From: Galbula dea
Lineage: Eukaryota; Chordata; Aves; Piciformes; Galbulidae
Reading direction: 5' to 3'
Length of the DNA: 64,000 bases
Assembly: GCA_013399015.1 (NCBI GenBank)
Contig: VWZX01001688.1
Location: forward strand, 4,180,220-4,244,219
The number at the start of each line of letters is the position of its first letter. The first letter of the stretch is position 1. Position numbers and translations under genes: made by a program. Below are positions 62,801 to 64,000 of this stretch, piece by piece. The notes below the pieces were generated by a model, which did not search any database, was not told where the DNA came from, and saw only the letters and a list, made by a program, of their open reading frames with translations.

Positions 62801-63209
62801 TCTCCAAATTCTTTCTCTCCCTTGGTTAGTACAGCAGATTGTCTTGGGTAGGTATGTGCCAGTCCTTAGCTTGTCTGAAATAAAGGAGAAATGTTGTCAA
62901 AGGAGAATTATGGGGAAACAGCACCATGCCTGCTTGTAAGGTCAGGTCCTGTCTATCGCAGTCAGTGAGAAGCTAAAGGGTTTTTAGTCCCTTATGAGCG
63001 ATTACTGTAACGGTTGCCTATTCAACTAATTATATTTTCAAAGGTGTGCTAAGACTACTGCTCACTGCAGCTTTCTCATTATTGTTTTCTTTTCTCCCCT
63101 AAAGCACCTGTTTACACTCCCGAGGGCATGCCGGGCTTCAGCCCCCAGTGTCAGGAGTGAGGTGTATGATGTTCCATCCACCCAGCGCCGAGAGTCCTTA
63201 CTCACACAG
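59422..63209 (+). CDS. CASS4: CASS4, CAS-family scaffold protein (5' part)
   Basis: Two certain exons, 59422-59850 (143 codons) and 63105-63209 (35 codons), both phase 0. The gene continues past the right edge, so the serine-rich four-helix and C-terminal FAT-like regions are absent here. CASS4 (HEPL) is a focal-adhesion docking protein that binds FAK through its SH3 domain and recruits CRK-type SH2 proteins through phosphorylated YxxP motifs. The first exon holds a full SH3 domain: ALYDNKAECSDELAF, RRGDILTVL, SEGWWKC, GLAPANRL. YQVP occurs twice after it and YDVP once in the next exon. TLPRACRASAP resembles human TLPRPVRASLP. Gene order next to CSTF1 and this exon-level similarity separate it from BCAR1, NEDD9 and EFS. 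The start lies in an upstream exon, probably at 52193. Confidence 0.93.
59851..63104 (+). other. CASS4: CASS4 intron between SH3 and next exon
   Basis: About 3.25 kb with no nested gene seen. It ends in a pyrimidine tract TTTTCTTTTCTCCCCTAAAG. Confidence 0.85.
63105..63209 (+). CDS. CASS4: CASS4 coding exon with YDVP motif
   Basis: 35 codons, HLFTLPRACRASAPS then SEVYDVPSTQRRESLLTQ, phase 0 at both ends. The donor is ACACAG|GTGAGT. YDVP is a predicted CRK SH2 site after phosphorylation. Confidence 0.93.
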
Positions 63210-64000
63210 GTGAGTCCTGCCACAGTCTCCCCCCTGCAGCTGGGACCCTGTAGGACCTCAGGATAGATTTTAAGGCAAACTCTTGTGTTTCCCTCTTTGC
63301 TTTTTGTAAAATTTCAAAAAAAACCCATAAATTTTTAGGGTAATTCAAAACCTAAAGCAGTTTTCTTTTGAATTTGTTAGACATTTAGAGAAACATATCT
63401 TAAATTTGGTCCTTTTCTAATAAATGCTTTCAGTTTTACCATTGCTGAGTGTTCTGCTTCGAGTTAGAACACAACTGATTCTGTTCAATGACTTTGTTTT
63501 CCAGCTGAAGCTCCTTTCAGTGACTGCATTTCTGAAGCTGGCAGTATGTTTTCAGAAATCCTGCCTGCTTCCAGCAGTGATTAGTGTTTGGGTTCACTGC
63601 CCAGGACTGGTATTGGTATTGAGGGGTGCAGAGTAAAAGTCTGCACCTACAAGAAGGAGCAGACATGACAGGTGACCCTAATCTGACCAACTAAGTATTC
63701 TATTCCATACATGTCATACTCATTATAAAGCCTGAGGGTCAAGGATGGGCCCTTGAAAAGCAGAAGAGCAGGAAGCGAGAGAGGGAGCAGAGGGAGCTGA
63801 CCCTCAGCTTTATAGCAAGTATGACATCCTCAAACCAGGACACCAGATCAATTCTCAGTATCAGTGTCAACCTCTGCCTTGGTTTGTCCACCAGGAAATG
63901 TGCCTTGTCTCTGTGTCACTTGCTTGGGAAGGTTTCTCAGAAGAGTCACTAGGGCAAGTGCAAGAAGAAGCCAAATGTCACTCACACCACCCATCTCCTG
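63210..64000 (+). other. CASS4: CASS4 intron, cut by window edge
   Basis: This is intron sequence to the end of the window. It carries the long inverted repeat at 63712-63826. No further coding exon was seen. Confidence 0.75.
63712..63826. repeat. Long inverted repeat in CASS4 intron
   Basis: The left arm 63712-63741 and right arm 63798-63826 are reverse complements at about 26 of 30 positions (three mismatches, one indel) around a purine-rich 56-nt loop. TGTCATACT is at the base and TGAGGGTCA next to the loop. Confidence 0.85.

Noticed and set aside
1..64000. CRISPR arrays, operons, bacterial mobile elements, rRNA or tRNA genes
   Set aside because: The window is spliced vertebrate DNA. No regularly spaced repeat or tRNA A/B-box pair was recognised.

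Overview
The window is vertebrate nuclear DNA carrying four spliced genes in the conserved order FAM210B (+), AURKA (-), CSTF1 (+), CASS4 (+), which matches human 20q13. Compact genes (all of AURKA in about 6.6 kb), short introns and little recognisable interspersed repeat point to a bird. This is an inference from gene size and protein similarity; the species cannot be named from the sequence alone.

Layout: 1-22.26 kb is a long intergenic stretch with no gene I can support. 22.3-29.3 kb holds FAM210B (3 coding exons, 187 aa) behind a CpG island. 29.8-36.4 kb holds AURKA on the minus strand (8 coding exons plus a probable non-coding first exon, 418 aa). The tails of FAM210B and AURKA converge about 0.45 kb apart. 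36.4-38.9 kb is GC-rich promoter DNA: the AURKA promoter (three evenly spaced CCAAT boxes and a CDE/CHR-like element), an NRF1 site, and a second CpG island with an E-box palindrome. 39.3-46.1 kb holds CSTF1 (5 coding exons, 431 aa). 46.1-52.1 kb is mainly non-coding. The CASS4 5' part follows: a candidate first exon at 52.2 kb, the SH3 exon at 59.4 kb and a YxxP exon at 63.1 kb. The rest of CASS4 lies beyond the right edge. Every exon junction listed was read from the sequence, obeys GT-AG and keeps frame.

The genes are neighbours rather than a pathway: a mitochondrial membrane protein, a mitotic kinase, a pre-mRNA 3'-end cleavage factor and a focal-adhesion scaffold. AURKA and CSTF1 are divergent and may share regulatory DNA, as their human counterparts do.

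No unknown multi-gene system was found. The best leads are: (1) a perfect 14-bp hairpin followed by AATAAA just past a CSTF1 splice donor, suggesting intronic polyadenylation of a CstF subunit; (2) an inverted repeat with paired E2F sites at the FAM210B promoter; (3) phased CCAAT boxes plus CDE/CHR at AURKA; (4) a four-codon first exon of CASS4 like those of other CAS-family genes; (5) a long hairpin in a CASS4 intron at the right edge.
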